Assembly: GCA_910592005.1 (NCBI GenBank)
Contig: CAJVPP010000023.1
Coordinates: 1 to 62,379, forward strand
Direction: 5' to 3'
Source: Funneliformis mosseae
Taxonomy: Eukaryota > Glomeromycota > Glomeromycetes > Glomerales > Glomeraceae
DNA length: 62,379 nucleotides
Numbering within the stretch: the stretch's first letter is position 1; each line of letters begins with the position of its first letter. This document shows, one piece after another, positions 13,989 through 25,900 of this stretch. Position numbers and translations under genes: made by a program. The notes beneath the pieces are model-generated. The model was given only the letters and a program-made list of their open reading frames with translations. It did not search any database and was not told the origin of the DNA.

Positions 13989-15686
13989 TTAATCATCCGA
14001 TTCCACATAAGTGGGATAAACGCGAGAATTTCCATCGTCCAAATACCTCGTACATTCAAAATTTCCAAGTAATTTGAAATATATGTTATCAATTTCATTG
14101 ATTCTCAACCATTCTTCTAAATCGACTCGAATGAAAAATTCTTCAAATATCACGTCACCCATTTCAACTTCAACGTATTCATCTTCATCAAAATAATATG
14201 AATATGAATAGTTAAGGTCGCTCATCACAATGCACCTTTCATCCAATCGTTCAAGAAATAATGAAAGACTTTGACTCGTGAATACTGCCATCAATAAAAA
14301 GGTGAAATTATATAAAGAGTTTGGTATGGATTCGGAAATTTCTATCGCCAACTCATTTGAGATTAAAGTAGGTATCAAATTTTCGTAAAATACTTTTTCA
14401 TTATTTAATTCAATGATTTCTAATTTGTTTAATGATTTGAAAAATTTAGGTAGTTGAGGTAAAATGCAAGCCGATATGTTTGCCCTAAAATGGATTAAAT
14501 TAGGACAATACACAGTTACGTGATCGATGAGTGAACATGGTTGTTGTATTATATCGTTGAGTAAAAGTCTCGTTAAACATAAATTATTCGGTGGTAAAAT
14601 GGATTTGATGTATGTACATTGTAATGGACTATTAAATGCGATATTTAAACTTAAGGGTAATGTTTTTTTTATAAAAAAAGATTTATGATCGATCGAATGA
14701 GTTAAAGGGGAAAAGTGAGAACCTTGAAGATTTTTACAATCGATCAAGGTCAATGATGAAAGATTACAACGATCAATCAAATCGTCAAAAGGATGATCAT
14801 TTTCGAGAAGGTCACATTCATGAAAGGTAACGTCTCGTAAAGTTGATGATTTTGTCAAGAGAGCGGGACCGATGACGGACAAGAAACCCTTTTGAGCAAA
14901 AGAACAAATGAATTCTTTTAAATACCATTGAGACATTATAAGTCTATGAATCCCCTCGTAAAGTGACCAATCGAATTGTAAAGTAGGATCATGATGATTA
15001 AAAATGCTCAATTGTATGATTTCAATGTTATGACAAAGCTTTGATAACGTGTTGATTACTTTTAGTTGATCAGGGTGTTTACCGAATTTAAATTCTCGTA
15101 ATTTACACAAACAAGGATTCGCGAGAGGATGTAATGGGATTGGAGTGAACTTAAAATGATTTTGAAATTTCGAATCAGTTGCCAAATCTAACCTGATCAA
15201 TGCGGGGCATTGAGACAAAAACATTTTACACAATTCTTCAACCATCAACAACTGATAATCAACGCCTCCCAACTTGAATAATGTGTTTTGATTTACAGGC
15301 CATAATTCTTGTACACTTTTCAATACGCTACGATATTCTAATTCTCTCAAGTAAGATGCGTAATTGAAGAAGGGGGTCTTTTTACCACAATAGTCCAATA
15401 AACCTCTCACATCAATGTCAAGTCGTTGTGAAAGGAAAGATCTCGCTTTAGGTGAAAGAAAGCAAAGATATGATATGACCAATTTAGCGGAAGGTAAATG
15501 CCAATTGAACGTGTTTCGCCATAGTATTGGAATCACGTGCCTGCAAAAATGCCGATTAACCAACAAACAATTAAACAATGAATTCCTTATATATTTCATC
15601 GTGTTAATCGGGTCGTCATCCATCACATCCTCGTTATATATCGCCCAGAAAATCTTTTCTAAACACAACGAAGGTAAATCTCTCAT
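13989..15686 (-). CDS. F-box-like protein with leucine-rich C-terminal region
   Basis: A single uninterrupted frame of 565 aa. The N-terminus (MRDLPSLCLEKIFWAI, then NSLFNCLLVNRHFCRHVIPILWR, residues about 1-57) has the F-box pattern: a leading L-P-x-x-x-L-E-x-I-F helix and a C-x-L-V-N-R...W core. The rest is rich in leucine and isoleucine with repeated SLTLIDCKNLQ-like strands, as in LRR-type F-box proteins. F-box proteins are substrate receptors of SCF ubiquitin ligases; the target here cannot be read from sequence. The C-terminus is strongly acidic (residues about 490-565: YFDEDEYVEVEMGD and a final ESDD). Length and intron-free structure match the large F-box-like families of arbuscular mycorrhizal fungi. 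The start is the first ATG of the frame. It lies about 1 kb upstream of Argonaute on the same strand. Confidence 0.8.
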   Translation of the reverse strand: MRDLPSLCLEKIFWAIYNEDVMDDDPINTMKYIRNSLFNCLLVNRHFCRHVIPILWRNTFNWHLPSAKLVISYLCFLSPKARSFLSQRLDIDVRGLLDYCGKKTPFFNYASYLRELEYRSVLKSVQELWPVNQNTLFKLGGVDYQLLMVEELCKMFLSQCPALIRLDLATDSKFQNHFKFTPIPLHPLANPCLCKLREFKFGKHPDQLKVINTLSKLCHNIEIIQLSIFNHHDPTLQFDWSLYEGIHRLIMSQWYLKEFICSFAQKGFLSVIGPALLTKSSTLRDVTFHECDLLENDHPFDDLIDRCNLSSLTLIDCKNLQGSHFSPLTHSIDHKSFFIKKTLPLSLNIAFNSPLQCTYIKSILPPNNLCLTRLLLNDIIQQPCSLIDHVTVYCPNLIHFRANISACILPQLPKFFKSLNKLEIIELNNEKVFYENLIPTLISNELAIEISESIPNSLYNFTFLLMAVFTSQSLSLFLERLDERCIVMSDLNYSYSYYFDEDEYVEVEMGDVIFEEFFIRVDLEEWLRINEIDNIYFKLLGNFECTRYLDDGNSRVYPTYVESDD

Positions 15687-17746
15687 CTTTTTTTTAATAA
15701 CGGGTATGACTTTGAAGGTTAGGTAGGGAAGATGGATTATTATTTATCTGGTTAAGTCCTCCTGTTGTATTTCCAAAAAGAAAAAGGACACAGAAAAAGT
15801 GTGGTATTAAATATGAAAAAAAAAAAATTGGTACGTTGCACATCAAGTTTGAGGCGCCAATTGTTATTTTTTGATAAGCAAAACAAAAAAAAAAACGGAT
15901 TTTAAGATCAAGTATGTGGCATATAAATAAACAAATAATTCGTAATCCCTCTTGTGATCTTTATTTTATTTACCCTATTTACTCAATTTGTACCAAATGT
16001 CTATCTACACTTATTAAATTACATGATAAGGTGAATTTAGACATTACAGGACCGCAGCATGGAGTAAGATGATGAATAATTTGCAAATCTTATGCATAAA
16101 AATCAAATAAATTGCACCCAAATGGTTAACAAATTTAATTATCATGCAACAACGAGTCAAGTAAATGTTCATTTCTACTACCTTTTAAAGTACATTTATT
16201 TATTATTTTAAAACTAACGGAGAAACCATTTGAGGGTTCATTTGGCTGATTGTCGATATTCTCGGAATAATTTTAAATGTCAGAATATGGTAAGTGGGTA
16301 TTTTAAAGAACTTTTATGGTTAACTTGAATGTAAGGATCGTGGTTATTCCTGCCAAATATGGCAAGATTTGATTTCATCTCTTCAGACTAATTAGAATAA
16401 TTGCCAATCCTCGTGTCGCACGTATGTTTAGCACAACAATTTATGGCTTGGTGCGGTTGAAGCAAGACTTAACCGATTGGTCAAAGAACTTTAACTTAAA
16501 AACTGGTTGCCTTTGTCTACAAATATGGCAAATTTATTTCGATTGAAAATTTACCAAGGTGGTGATAAAGGAAACAATTATATAAAGTGTAAAGTACATA
16601 AGCCATTGATGTGATAATATGAGGGATAATGGGAGGCTGAGTGAATATCTTTACTTACTGTAAATATACATAGATAATTAATGATTCTCTGTTGTGTGGC
16701 CTAATCCAAAAGATTGAATCCCACTTTTAAATGAAAATTAGGAATTATCATTGGTCTTCTTTATATCAGGTTTTGAGCGTTTACTGAATTTTTTTTTGCA
16801 AAATGTAACTTTCTTATCATCTATTTTCCGAAACATCTTTTTCTAGTATCACACAAAAACCACACGAAAATATTTAAATTTATTAAATGTATTAGCATCC
16901 AAAAACAAAAGCGCACTGGATTTTTTTTAATTTACTTCTTTTCTGTTGAGATAACATAAATTAATTACATGATGACTTGGCGGACTTATTAAACGTGTGT
17001 TCCTGCGGATGAAATTATCGTGCAACTATGGCATTTGTTGAGGTAATGCAAAATTATTAAAATTATTTTTTAACCTATATTCAAGCAAAAAAAAAAATTA
17101 AGACCGAAAATTAAAGAAAGACAAAAAGAAAATCAAAACAGAAATATTATAAACACCAAATCCAGTGATAAAGAATAATAAAAAATGATATGTAGGTATT
17201 AAATAAGAAATAATGATTATATAGAGTGTGACTATGTAGAAAGAATTTGAGTCAATAAAGAATTTATCTTCGGAGAAGAATGCTATTCGTCAAAAATTAA
17301 ACCGATATAGCAGCTTTTAACGAAATTTACTGATTTATTTCAAAATAAATCTTGTATACTTTTCTTATTATTTCCTCTTTTTTTTCAATGATAAAATTTC
17401 ATAATATAATATCAAATCACTATTTGTTAAAGCTGTTACCTTAGTAATCTATTATTGTAGTATGGATGATCTATTTTCCTGAGTATTTCGTATCACCATA
17501 TTCATATATATATATATATATATATTTTACAATACTGTATATAAAGTTGGATAATTTCTCACCCCTTTATTTTTAGTTATCATTATTTCATAATTATTGT
17601 GCATCTTCTTAGTTTGAGAAAATTTTTTTTTATTTTATAACTTTTCCTCCTTGGGATTAAAAATTTAGTCACAAAAGACCAACTGGTTGATATTTTTTTA
17701 AAGGACAAAGTCACAATTAGGATCGAGTTGAATACAAATATCAGGA
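15687..17746. other. Intergenic region, no gene supported
   Basis: About 2 kb of mixed-composition sequence, less AT-rich than the window ends. A short possible exon near 17030 (ATGGCATTTGTTGAG followed by GTAATG) has no partner I could find. A (TA)n microsatellite lies at about 17500-17524. Nothing else is assignable. Confidence 0.35.
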
Positions 17747-18814
17747 ATGTCAGTCGATACAAAACATACTTTATTGGGTGTGTATTAAGTGTTATAATGA
17801 TCTTGGTAACATTATGTTAATTTGTTTTTAACTTTCAAAGTTTTATTTCTCAATATACTAACTAAGCCATTTTATAATGACACACGTACAGATATATTTT
17901 ATTCTTTGAGTGCAGATGAAAAATTTTGGTATCCGTCGTCAAATTTAATGGTTATTAGTTGAAGGTAAGAAAAATATTCAAGATTATGGTAAAAAAAAAA
18001 AAAAAAAAATTTCTTTTAAATGTAATATAATGATGAACAAGTTGTCGCCCCAGTCCGAGTTATTTATCATGTGGATACGACAAAAGTGTAAAGCCAAACA
18101 ACATACACGCTTCTGATAATGATTTGGTTTATCATATAAAAATTGTTTAATTATTTTCACTTATTAATTTCTCTGCTCTTTTATTACATATATACAGATT
18201 AGATGATTCCATAAAGTTGTTGGTATAAAAGAAGGGATACGTCTATGCGTACGATCCAGAGTCCAAGTTGTATATTCTGTTATTCTGTTAATTTTAATTA
18301 AAATGAAGTATAAAAAAATTTGAATATTTTTTTTTATTACAAATGCGATGTGAACGTACAAAGAACTTTGAAAAGAGAGTTGTTTCAACCAATGTTTGAA
18401 GTAATTTTTTTTAATTCATTCATTCGATTAGTTAATAAGATTCCTCCATGTGATTGGTTCATAATGATCCATATATTCGTGTAACTTTATCTAGGAAAAT
18501 ATTTTCACTTTTAAATATTAAAGGATGAAATGTATTCTGTGTTCTTTTATTATTAGATGAAAGACACTTTATATCAATTACATTCTATTAAAAAACAAAA
18601 AAAAATTTTTTTCCTCAACTTTTAATTTGTAGCATTATTTAATGTTAATAAAGCGCAAGTTATTAAACTTTTAAAGGTTCGAATTTTTTTATTGAGAAAA
18701 TTGCCTCGAGTTTCAAAACAAATCCGTCAATTGAAAAAAGCGCGCGTGAAGTATAAACCAAAAATTAAAGGCAAAGAAATGGAATTGATAGAAAAAGTAC
18801 GCGAAGATGAATAA
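17747..18814 (+). pseudogene. Possible small multi-exon gene or its remnant, product unknown
   Basis: Three coding-like pieces in order. 17747-17777 encodes MSVDTKHTLL and ends in a GT donor. 17916-17964 follows TGCAG and encodes DEKFWYPSSNLMVIS, but then meets TGA just before a GTAAG donor. 18633-18814 follows TTTGTAG and encodes about 60 residues ending KVREDE, with a very basic middle (QLKKARVKYKPKIKGKE). The last exon is the most convincing. The in-frame stop and unmatched phases mean I cannot build a complete protein. It is either a decayed gene or my exon choice is wrong. No family recognised. Confidence 0.22.
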
Positions 18815-18955
18815 TTTTACATTGAAATAAAAATGTCAAAGTATAAAATGTCCTTTTATTCATGAAAAATATTATAAAATCAATAATAATAAATACAATA
18901 ATCTACTCCATTTTAATAAAAAGTCGGAATAATTTTATCGTAATAAACCAAAACC

Positions 18956-19032
18956 TTAAATAGCATTAGAGGAATGTTTACTACCAACGCAAGGATAACA
19001 ATGTCCACATTTTCCACCTCGTCCACAACACT
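18956..19032 (-). CDS. Possible terminal exon of a cysteine-rich protein
   Basis: On the minus strand, after a TTGTAG acceptor, 77 bases encode CCGRGGKCGHCYPCVGSKHS and five more residues, then TAA. Five cysteines within 14 residues and a glycine-rich spacing suggest a small cysteine-rich protein, possibly secreted or metal-binding. I could not find an upstream exon with a start codon, a signal peptide and the required phase (one leftover base) in the next kilobase. The gene is therefore incomplete in my reading, and the exon may be spurious. Confidence 0.25.
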
Positions 19033-20180
19033 CTACAATGAATTAAAGAATATATAACGAATAATAATAATAATAATAATAATAAATAATTCGATTTAAG
19101 AAGGAAGGAATGGAATCTATGTTCATGATGAGTAAGATCAGGATGAACAAAATAGCATAAAATTCATTGTTGAGAAAGACTTTTGATTTGTATGACTTTA
19201 TGGCTCTAAATTGTGATTTTGATGTTTCTTTTTGCCCTTTTTTTTGGTAGTCCTACTTTTTATAAATGTTTATAAGCAGAAAACGCATTTTCTAAATATT
19301 TTTGATGACGGAACTGATTTTTGATCTTTAATGCACGTCGTCTGATCAAGAAATCAACATTGTTGGTTTAAAATAAAAATTAACGAAATCGTCTCGAATG
19401 ATAATCCGTTGTTTTGATTCAAGAAAAATTCAATAATGAATGGCTCCGATACATTGTGTTTGTGTTCTTTAACAAACGAAGTGCGAACCTTTTCGAAATT
19501 GAATGAGAATTTAATTTACCATAGATTTCCAGTGTTACATATTACGATCGGGGAGAGAAACAATTCTTGCAATCAATGGCATTTTAAAAGTTAATGAATA
19601 AGAAACATTAATACAAACAAATGTATCTGATGCAGCAAGTACTCTTATTATTCTTTCGAAGATTCGTCTAAAATAACGAACGGATTACCTTTTCTGACAA
19701 AAAAAAAAAAAATTTAGAATTTCAAGGCATCAAACAGAATTTTCATACGATAAGTTGCTGCGAATTCCAAATTTTTTACCTGTCAACATAAAGAAAAAAA
19801 AAAAAAGATAATAATCTTTTTTTACTTCATATAATCTTCATATAATAAAAAGATATGAAGAACTTTACTTTATCATTTTATCGATTTATACAACGAACGA
19901 CTTATACAATACAGAAAATAATATCTCTTTTACAGACCCATAAAATGACAAAAAGAACATCGTATGTAGATGATACGATATTGGTGCAACTTCAGCTCCT
20001 TAATTCTTGATTTTTTGGGAAACGATACGATATTATTCTATCACATTTATCCTATTATAATACAGTTGAAAATTCTTCAGCTTCTTTGTTTGGTGTTAAC
20101 ATATCTTGGGAAGGGAAGGTCCTAAGGTTTCGTGTTTATACAATTACATTTAAGTTGGAAGTTTTGAGTTTTTTTTTTTA
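19033..20180. other. Intergenic region with an AAT microsatellite
   Basis: About 1.1 kb. An (AAT)n tract lies at about 19061-19087. Several poly-A and poly-T runs are present. A hydrophobic minus-strand stretch at about 19095-19165 has no in-frame start. No gene was supported. Confidence 0.35.
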
Positions 20181-20830
20181 AAAAAAAAAAAAAAAATTAT
20201 TTCCTATTTTGAAACTTAGTCATAATTATATTCATCCAGTTTGTTACCATAAAACTGAAGGATACCTTGTTCGACCTTCATTCATGATTTCAAAATTAAT
20301 CCTGAAGACGGATTTCTTTTTCTCGGTTCATGATGGCGAATATATTTATTGGAAACATTTCAATTTACCGTAAGTCTCATTACATGATCATTTTTACTTT
20401 CTTTGATCATACACGATAAATTTATCTCTCATTATTTTTTTTTATATTTGAAATTGAAGAGATAATACAGGAAATATTCATCCCGTCGCTAACAGAACGG
20501 TATATAATAAGAATGTTCTTGAAATTTGGCCATATCCGAGTGTAAATCAACAGAAACCCAGAATATTATGAAAGTTATATTTTTTTTTTATTTTCACGAT
20601 GAACCTTTCTTGATACATCTTTGGAGTGGATTATACCGGGATTGCATTATAAGACATACTAAATATATGGAAGTCTCATTGTTTGTTTCATACGTTCATG
20701 ATCATTTATTTAAAATCTTTCGAAAATGATTCCATCTAAAGTTACAAATGGAACCTTATATAGAGGTTGGGATTTACCACAACCTTTGCTATTCAAATCT
20801 ACTGATGATACTCATTCATTATCACGAGTT
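20181..20830 (+). pseudogene. Coding relic of an unrecognised gene, two exon-like pieces plus downstream fragments
   Basis: A frame open from about 20190 to the GTAAGT at 20374 encodes CYHKTEGYLVRPSFMISKLI and then HDGEYIYWKHFNLP. Joining it to an acceptor near 20458 (TTGAAG) continues in phase as DNTGNIHPVANRTVYNKNVL and EIWPYPS, reaching TGA at about 20568. Later pieces, shifted in frame, include the end of the frame at 20526-20729 and a short run at 20728-20835 encoding TLYRGWDLPQPLLFKSTDD. The segments look like real protein, not noise, but the stop and frame shifts indicate a broken gene. I do not recognise the family. Confidence 0.4.
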
Positions 20831-21504
20831 TGAAACAAAATAGTTCAAAGAATGATATCCTTTTTCAAATTAAAAAAAGTGTTGACTGAAATTGATTTTC
20901 GTCTGAAGTTGGTCAATTAACTGACCCTTTTTGTTATCTGAATTCCAACTTCAGACCTTATATTGGCAAATAAGTAAGTTCTTTTTTTAAAATATATTTT
21001 TTTTATTTTATTTTTTAGTTTTATTTTATTTCTATTTTATTTTCATGCAGGTTTTTTGACCGCATCGGGTGCTGCGTCAGTTAAATAAGCGATTTTATTC
21101 ATTTTCGTTTTCCTCTATATTTTCAGGTTTTTTTTTTTTTTTTATTAAAACTTCAAACCGAAGTGATCCAACCTGAAATAATCATCTATTAGAAAAACAT
21201 GTTAAAAAATATTCACTTTTTTATTCTTTTTAATTCTTTTAAAATAGTAAATAGAAAAAGAACTCCTACCTTTACGAGTTACTTGTATAATGATTCTATT
21301 TTGAAACTAAGAGGCGAATTTTAAAATTTAATTATAAACAAAAGGATCGTTAATTTTTTTTTATTATAATAGAGTAGTAAAGAAAAATAAATAAAAGAAA
21401 CAGTTAAAAAAATTTTTTAATTAAAATAAATTGCTTATGTACAGTAAATATAAATAATAGATTCTTCATATTACTTTAACTTATTTATAAATGCATAATT
21501 AGTA
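20831..21504. other. Intergenic region, AT-rich
   Basis: About 0.7 kb with poly-T tracts. A TCTGAA-containing stretch near 20900-20960 resembles the word composition of the tandem array that follows. No gene was seen. Confidence 0.35.
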
Positions 21505-21900
21505 TAAAATTCAGATTTATCTAAAATTCAATTTCAGATATCTCAATTTAAGACGGTCTCGTGTCTGAAATTCAGATTCTATCTGAAGTTCAATTTCAGA
21601 TATCTCAATTTAAGACGGCCTCGTGTCTGAAATTCAGATTCTATCTGAAGTTCAATTTTAGATATCTCAATTTCAGACGGCCTCGTATCTGAAATTCAGA
21701 TTCTATCTGAAGTTCAATTTCAGATATCTCAATTTCAGACGGCCTTGTGTCTGAAATTCAAATTTTATTTGAAGTTCAATTTCAGATGTCCTAATTTCAG
21801 ACGGCCTCGTATCTGAAATTCAGATTCTATCTGAAGTTTAATTTAGATAACCCAATTTCAGACAGCCCTCGTTATCTACTGATCTTTCTCAATTTCAGAC
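21505..21900. repeat. 62-bp tandem array (about six copies) of TCAGA/TCTGA words
   Basis: The unit is about 62 bp: an AATTCAGATTCTATCTGAAG segment, then TTCAATTTCAGATATCTCAA, then TTTCAGACGGCCTCGTGTCTGA. Roughly six copies follow each other with a few substitutions, the last ones shortened. TCAGAT and ATCTGA alternate in every unit, so each copy can form small hairpins. It sits between two decayed genes and has no open frame through the repeats. Confidence 0.85.
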
Positions 21901-22021
21901 ACTCGAAGATCGTCTGAATTCCAATTTCAATTTCAGTCACAACAACATTAGAAAATAAATCTAACAATCCAACAATCAAGTCAATCATTCACCTATAAAC
22001 TCGATAGTTAACGAACAGACA

Positions 22022-22463
22022 ACGAACATTTCAATGACTTTTGTTGAACCGGTAAGTTTTTCAACAAGTCATATATACAAATCTATCAAACATTACCAGA
22101 TGAGCCAAATGATTTGCCAAGACAAATTTTTGTTCCATTAGTCCCGATAATAAAACTGTAACCGTTAAACACATTTAATGAATTATATAACAATAAAAGT
22201 GATTTAGTCGAGAGTCAAATTTCTCTTGAGGCTTGCTTTGCTTGGAATTGAGAAAAATTTATAGACTTTAACGACAAGTAATGATTATTGTGTTACAATC
22301 TAAGAAATGTAGCTATACTTACTCAAGTAAGTTTAATTCTACATGCGCTTTCCTAATCACAATTCATGAAGTTTCTATAAACAAAAACTTTCATGAATGG
22401 TTTTTAAAATATGGCAAAACCATATCAGTCAGGGAAGATGTCGATTGTAGATCATTTCTATAG
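22022..22463 (+). pseudogene. Decayed coding fragment, family not recognised
   Basis: One plus-strand frame from about 22085 reads DEPNDLPRQIFVPLVPIIKL, stop, PLNTFNELYNNKSDLVESQI, SLEACFAWN, stop, EKFIDFNDK, two stops, LLCYNLRNVAILTQ, then GTAAG at 22325. A following open piece encodes FLITIHEVSINKNFHEWFLK and YGKTISVREDVD. The protein-like composition between isolated stops is typical of a dead gene copy. A possible first exon (MTFVEP, then GTAAG) starts at 22034, but the phases do not match simply. No function can be assigned. Confidence 0.35.
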
Positions 22464-22940
22464 TACTAGAAAATTTGTGTAACCATAATCGAAAATTTCA
22501 CATTATAATTAACCATCAAAAATTCCAGCATTTCGTGCTACATAAATTAGAAAAATGGTAAAGCATCGTGTATTCTATCAATTTCTCTCCTCACTTTCTA
22601 TTTTAATAACCGTCATTTCTTTTTTATATTTGGCGGAAAACTCGTACTAAAAACCAAGTTTTTTTCAAGATCCTTTTGAAGGTAGAAAGAAATGTATATT
22701 TTAACAACAGAAATATGTGTAATTTTACGCAAAGAAAAAGTTTTTTTTTAAGTACATAAAGATAGTTATTCGAACAGTTTTTGTGTAAAATGCGAAAATT
22801 GATTTTTTATATATATATTTCTTATTACAACCTGTAACTGCTATTTATTATTGTAAAATAAACTCAATATTTTCAACGTTTTTATTACTCTACGTAATAA
22901 TATTGACAATAAAAATTTATAAAAACAATATATTACTTAT
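22464..22940. other. AT-rich intergenic DNA
   Basis: About 0.5 kb without recognisable genes or repeats. Confidence 0.35.
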
Positions 22941-25900
22941 TCTTGTATTTTGTCCTCTGCTTGTTTTCCTTTTCTTTTTTCATAATTCCATACATCTCTA
23001 ATCTTTTTCTTTGTCCAACCATCCCAATAAGTTAGTAGAATTTCTAATACTGAATTAATAGTTGCATCAGGTGGTGTTACATCAAATGCAAATAAAGTTT
23101 TTAAAATTGCCTTTTCCTCTTTTGATGGATAGTACCATTTGGCCTTTTTAAGAGTGAGTTCTTATTCAATAGCAGAAATATTTAAATTATGTGCTATTGA
23201 ACTTTCAATTTGTGGATCATTAGTAGAATAAGTACGCTTTTTTGTGCTTTTATAGCTTTTAATAAGTCTGTAACTTTGTAGTAATAATAGCTTTTGCACA
23301 TTTACCTTTAGTATTAATTATTTCTAGACATAAAATCTCTTGCTGAAAGATTTTATCTAGGCATATCATATCATTATTATTACACTTAAACAGTTTCTTA
23401 AATCCTTCTGAGATTAATTGATCATAATTTTGAAAATTAAATGCTATACAGTCAACTCTTGATATAGCGAACTCTTGATATAACGAATTTTTTAAATAAA
23501 TATAAAAAAATACTCTTGTTATAGCGAATTGGCCAATCAAATCTCTTAAAATCTTCACTATAGCCTTATAGCGAAGTTGAGGTCTAGGACATAGAGTTCG
23601 TTATAACAAGAGTTGACTGTATTCCATTTCCATTTCAAATGCTTCAAGTATTTGTTCTATTAATTCTCATAATTTTCTTAATATCTATTAACTGCCTATA
23701 TGCCTGTAAATAATACTATATCATCAAAAAATTCATCAAGTAAGAGGTTCATTCTTTCCTTCTCTGATTGTGCAACTTTTATTTGAAGTTTTAAATTTTT
23801 TTTACTTATAACATTTTCAGTAATATTCTGTTTTATGAATTTTACACTAAATGTCTCTAAGGCTTTGTCAAAGGTGAAATAATGTTCATCTCGTGTTAAA
23901 TTGACAGAACCTGCATATTTCAATAAAGTTAAAATATATAGATACTTAGTCAAAATTGCAAGAAAATGATCTGTTGATCATATATAATTTAACTTTCTGG
24001 CAATAGGAAAAAGGAGAGCAAATGCAGATAAACACTGTATTTATAATTCAGTATTTCCTATTCTAATACCAGCTCAATACCTTTTTCAGATTTCAGCCCA
24101 GTAGTAAAATGAAATCATACTTTTAACAAATTTTTTTCTAAATTCATTATAGCTTCTAGTTCTAAATTATTCTTTGATATGTAGATTTGAATAGTACTTC
24201 CAATGGCAATCCAAATTAAATCCAAGATGTGATATGTAGACTAATAGTTAATTATAATTTTAAGTTTATCTAAAAAAACTACACTAAGTTTGCCGCCATA
24301 TTATAAATCTTATATCCTAAAAAAATCATAAGTAATATGTTGTACATATCTTTACTTGCATGCCACTATCCTAAAGTGATCATATTTTAGAATTACTTTG
24401 ATGGTATTTAAGAACTCTCTGAAAAATAACTTCATCATATACTATTTCAATTCCTGCTGAATTATCATTTATTTGTAAATCATTAAAATATTAATCACAT
24501 GTAGAATTTATGTTTGCATCCTTATTTGAATCATTTTCTGCTTTTAGTATTATTATATATGTTAGAAGACAATATGACTCATTATTAAAATAGTTTATTA
24601 TTTTATCATTAATAATTTTAGTATTGTATTTAAAAGAAAACTGAATCAGAAGATTATCTTTAATTTGACAATTGAGTAATTCTTTAAAAATTGAATTGAA
24701 AGTTAATAGAACTTCTTTTGCCTTTAAATTTTCATCAAAAAGTTTTGTATTTTCATTTAATTGAATTTTATTATTAGGAATTGAACTTAAATTAATGGAT
24801 AATTGATACTGAAATAAAAGCGTGATATAGTGTGAGAACTATTATAAGTTGTATTATAAATATTTCTGTAAATAAATGCTTTCTCTTTGAAATCTATATT
24901 ATTTATGATACATACATTTCAAATATTAGATTTCTGTCAAACACGTAATTTAGGATCAGCTGATTTTATATGTTTAATTTCAAGAACCCTTTCATATTTT
25001 CTGGTGATTCCTGCTACATTAACTAATACTAAAAAATCATGAAGACTTGAAAGTAATCGAGATTTTTAGCATAAACTAGAAACCATTCTAGTAAACCATA
25101 TTTTTACACCTTAAATCCATTAGAAATAATTATAGAACAAGTAAAAATTACAATTTTTTAAATTTTATTATTATCAATTGATTGATAATTATAATTATTA
25201 TCATTATAAAATCACTCTTTTTTTTGATTTGCACATTATTTTTTTTTTGAACAGAACCTAAATAATGCTATCTAATAATTCATATAATTTTAATGGCAGT
25301 GTTAAATGATATTCTTCTAATGAGTTAGATTCTTTTAATGCCTATTTTTGCTGTAAAAATTGTTTTTGATTTTTAAAAAAAGTCAAGTCCTATTTATAAT
25401 CTAATTTTTTGAAAATTATTATCCCAAAAATTATAATATAGATCTTCTAACTTTATTTAGTGTAATCTAAAAAAAACTTTAATATCAAATAAACTATATG
25501 GCATTAGTATTATTTTCAGAAGAGACAGGTAGTAGAGTATAATTCAATAATTACTCAATTATTATTGTTAAACATGTTAGAATATTTTTTTTTTAATAAA
25601 TCATTATTGGAGTAACTAAGATTAATAACCCAATTACATATTAATTGTAAAGCAATATTAGTATCCTCATTATGATTGCATTGTAATGCTAGTTTTCCTT
25701 TTTCTAGTTTTACATACAAATGTCTACCATGTTTTTTTATAACAATTATAATATACATATCATGATTTTTATTGTAATTTCACATTTGTAATAGTTATTT
25801 TGTTTATTTCTAATGCAGAACATGATTTTTGGCCAATATATGGTATATGCAAATTTTTACTTTCAAAAGAAACTGAATGTTTATGATAAAATTTTTCATA

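Noticed and set aside
15415..15726. Plus-strand frame of 103 codons opposite the F-box-like gene
   Set aside because: Shadow of the F-box N-terminal region; no family resemblance.
23259..23558. 99-codon minus-strand frame as a separate gene
   Set aside because: It runs across the MITE boundary: the first third is MITE sequence and the rest is the degenerate family gene.
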